Source: VFZP01 sp043755595
GTDB taxonomy: Bacteria; Acidobacteriota; Terriglobia; Bryobacterales; Bryobacteraceae
Assembly: GCA_043755595.1 (NCBI GenBank)
Contig: JAYUSQ010000090.1
Coordinates: forward strand, 1 to 23,632
Length of the DNA stretch: 23,632 nucleotides
Reading direction: 5' to 3'
Every line of letters begins with the position of its first letter. The stretch's first letter is position 1. Of this stretch, positions 22,974 to 23,632 are shown one piece after another. The notes below the pieces were generated by a model, which ran no database searches, was not told the origin of the DNA, and saw only the letters and a list, made by a program, of their open reading frames with translations. The position numbers and the translations under genes were made by a program.

Positions 22974-23632
22974 CGTTCTTGACCGGACGGCCGATTGCAG
23001 TTTGACGCTCGCGCGAGGGTTCCACGCCCATCATGGAGTAAACCGAGAAAAGCAAGTCTTCGGGGTCAACCGGATTATCGGTAATTTCGGTGGCGGTCTT
23101 GTCGGTCGCACCAAGCACGAGCCCGCCGGTAAGACCAGCCCCAGCGAAGACGACCGGCCACGCCTTGTTATGGTGGTCGCGCCCGGCATCGGCGTTTACC
23201 TTCGGTGTGCGGCCGAATTCGCCGTTCGCGATGACCAAGGTAGTGTCGAGCATCCCACGCTGTGAGAGATCCTCGATCAGCGTGGCAAAGGCAGGGTGGA
23301 ACTCAGGCAACAACACCTTCCGCATCGTGTTGAAGTTATCGCCGTGAGTAGCGTAGTTCAGCCAGCCCTTGGCCACCGTCACAAAGCGTACGCCAGATTC
23401 GACCAGTCGCCGCGCCAGCAGACACCCCTGCCCCAACGGCGTGCGGCCATAGCGCTCGCGTAGTTTTTCCGGCTCACTTGAGATATCGAAAGCTTTCTTA
23501 ACGACAGGAGAGTTCAATAAATCATACGCACGATGACTCAGATCCGGCGTGAAGATGGTCACTTTCGGCTGACGCCGAGGGGAGTGAGGTCGTGGATCTT
23601 GGCGAGGATGCCGGTAGCGAGACGCTGAAGAT
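22933..23632 (-). CDS. DUF1501 protein, C-terminal part, possibly frameshifted
   Basis: This is the end of a DUF1501 (sulfatase-like fold) protein. Family members are commonly over 400 residues and are often encoded next to DUF1549/DUF1553 cytochrome-type proteins in Planctomycetes and Acidobacteria. The recognisable part runs from SHRAYDLLNSPVVKKAFDIS through LGQGCLLARRLVESGVRFVTV, ANGEFGRTPKVN, AGRDHHNKAWPVVFAGAGL and GRPVKNVNGGKMIPGLL. The gene continues past the window edge. The frame is open to the edge, but codons before the GTG at 23560-23562 look non-coding. The neighbouring frame gives AKIHDLTPLGVSRK and has GC-rich third positions. Adding one T to the TTT at 23563-23565 joins the two, so a one-base loss is likely here. 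Enzyme activity is not established for the family. Confidence 0.82.
   Translation of the reverse strand, partial: SSASRYRHPRQDPRPHSPRRQPKVTIFTPDLSHRAYDLLNSPVVKKAFDISSEPEKLRERYGRTPLGQGCLLARRLVESGVRFVTVAKGWLNYATHGDNFNTMRKVLLPEFHPAFATLIEDLSQRGMLDTTLVIANGEFGRTPKVNADAGRDHHNKAWPVVFAGAGLTGGLVLGATDKTATEITDNPVDPEDLLFSVYSMMGVEPSRERQTAIGRPVKNVNGGKMIPGLLAA

Overview
The window is a GC-rich bacterial chromosome segment with complete or partial genes on both strands. The gene families suggest an acidobacterium of the Solibacter/Bryobacter type: a winged-helix regulator fused through one membrane helix to TolB-like propeller repeats, a DUF1501 protein, a PEP-CTERM exported protein, an ScyD/ScyE-like propeller, a Uma2 protein and a quinoprotein sugar dehydrogenase fused to cytochrome c. 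This placement is inferred from gene content; there is no rRNA marker.

Layout. (1) 1-2134, plus strand: the 3' part of a sugar dehydrogenase/cytochrome c gene, tightly followed by a three-helix membrane protein and a DinB-fold protein. (2) 2373-2999: a PEP-CTERM exported protein, convergent with (3) 2996-6125, minus strand: glycolate oxidase subunits GlcF and GlcE, behind a uracil-DNA-glycosylase-fold protein; no GlcD is present. (4) 6156-8869, plus strand: the widely conserved block of SRP RNA, dnaX, ybaB/ebfC and recR. (5) 8872-11090: an accessory cluster attached directly to recR. It holds an AlbA_2-domain gene, a RelE/HigB-type toxin, a HigA/XRE antitoxin and a BrnA-like antitoxin. All but the HigA gene carry frameshifts, and the BrnA-like gene also has a deletion and a nonsense codon. 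(6) 11087-15277, minus strand: an SDR dehydrogenase, a secreted heavy-metal-binding-domain protein, a small secreted protein of unknown family and a secreted CocE/NonD-type hydrolase, read in that order. (7) 15349-18855, plus strand: a 1168-residue Fe-S flavoprotein that joins a GltD/NfnL-like module to a PyrK/NfnS-like module. (8) 18845-20599, minus strand: a frameshifted Uma2 gene and an ScyD/ScyE-like secreted propeller. (9) 20745-22973, plus strand: the membrane winged-helix/propeller regulator. (10) 22933-23632, minus strand: the C-terminal part of a DUF1501 protein, probably with one more frameshift.

The two most informative points are the one-chain GltD-like/PyrK-like protein and the toxin-antitoxin cluster behind recR. 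In that cluster one extra G near 10217-10219 explains two defects at once: removing it restores the N-terminal frame of the toxin and also gives the upstream AlbA_2 gene an early in-frame stop. The window contains five inferred frameshifts plus the BrnA deletion, while long core genes such as dnaX and the 1168-residue gene are intact. That pattern fits real decay of accessory genes, but homopolymer sequencing errors cannot be excluded from sequence alone. No tRNA, CRISPR array, insertion sequence or phage attachment site was seen, and no gap between genes exceeds 300 bases.
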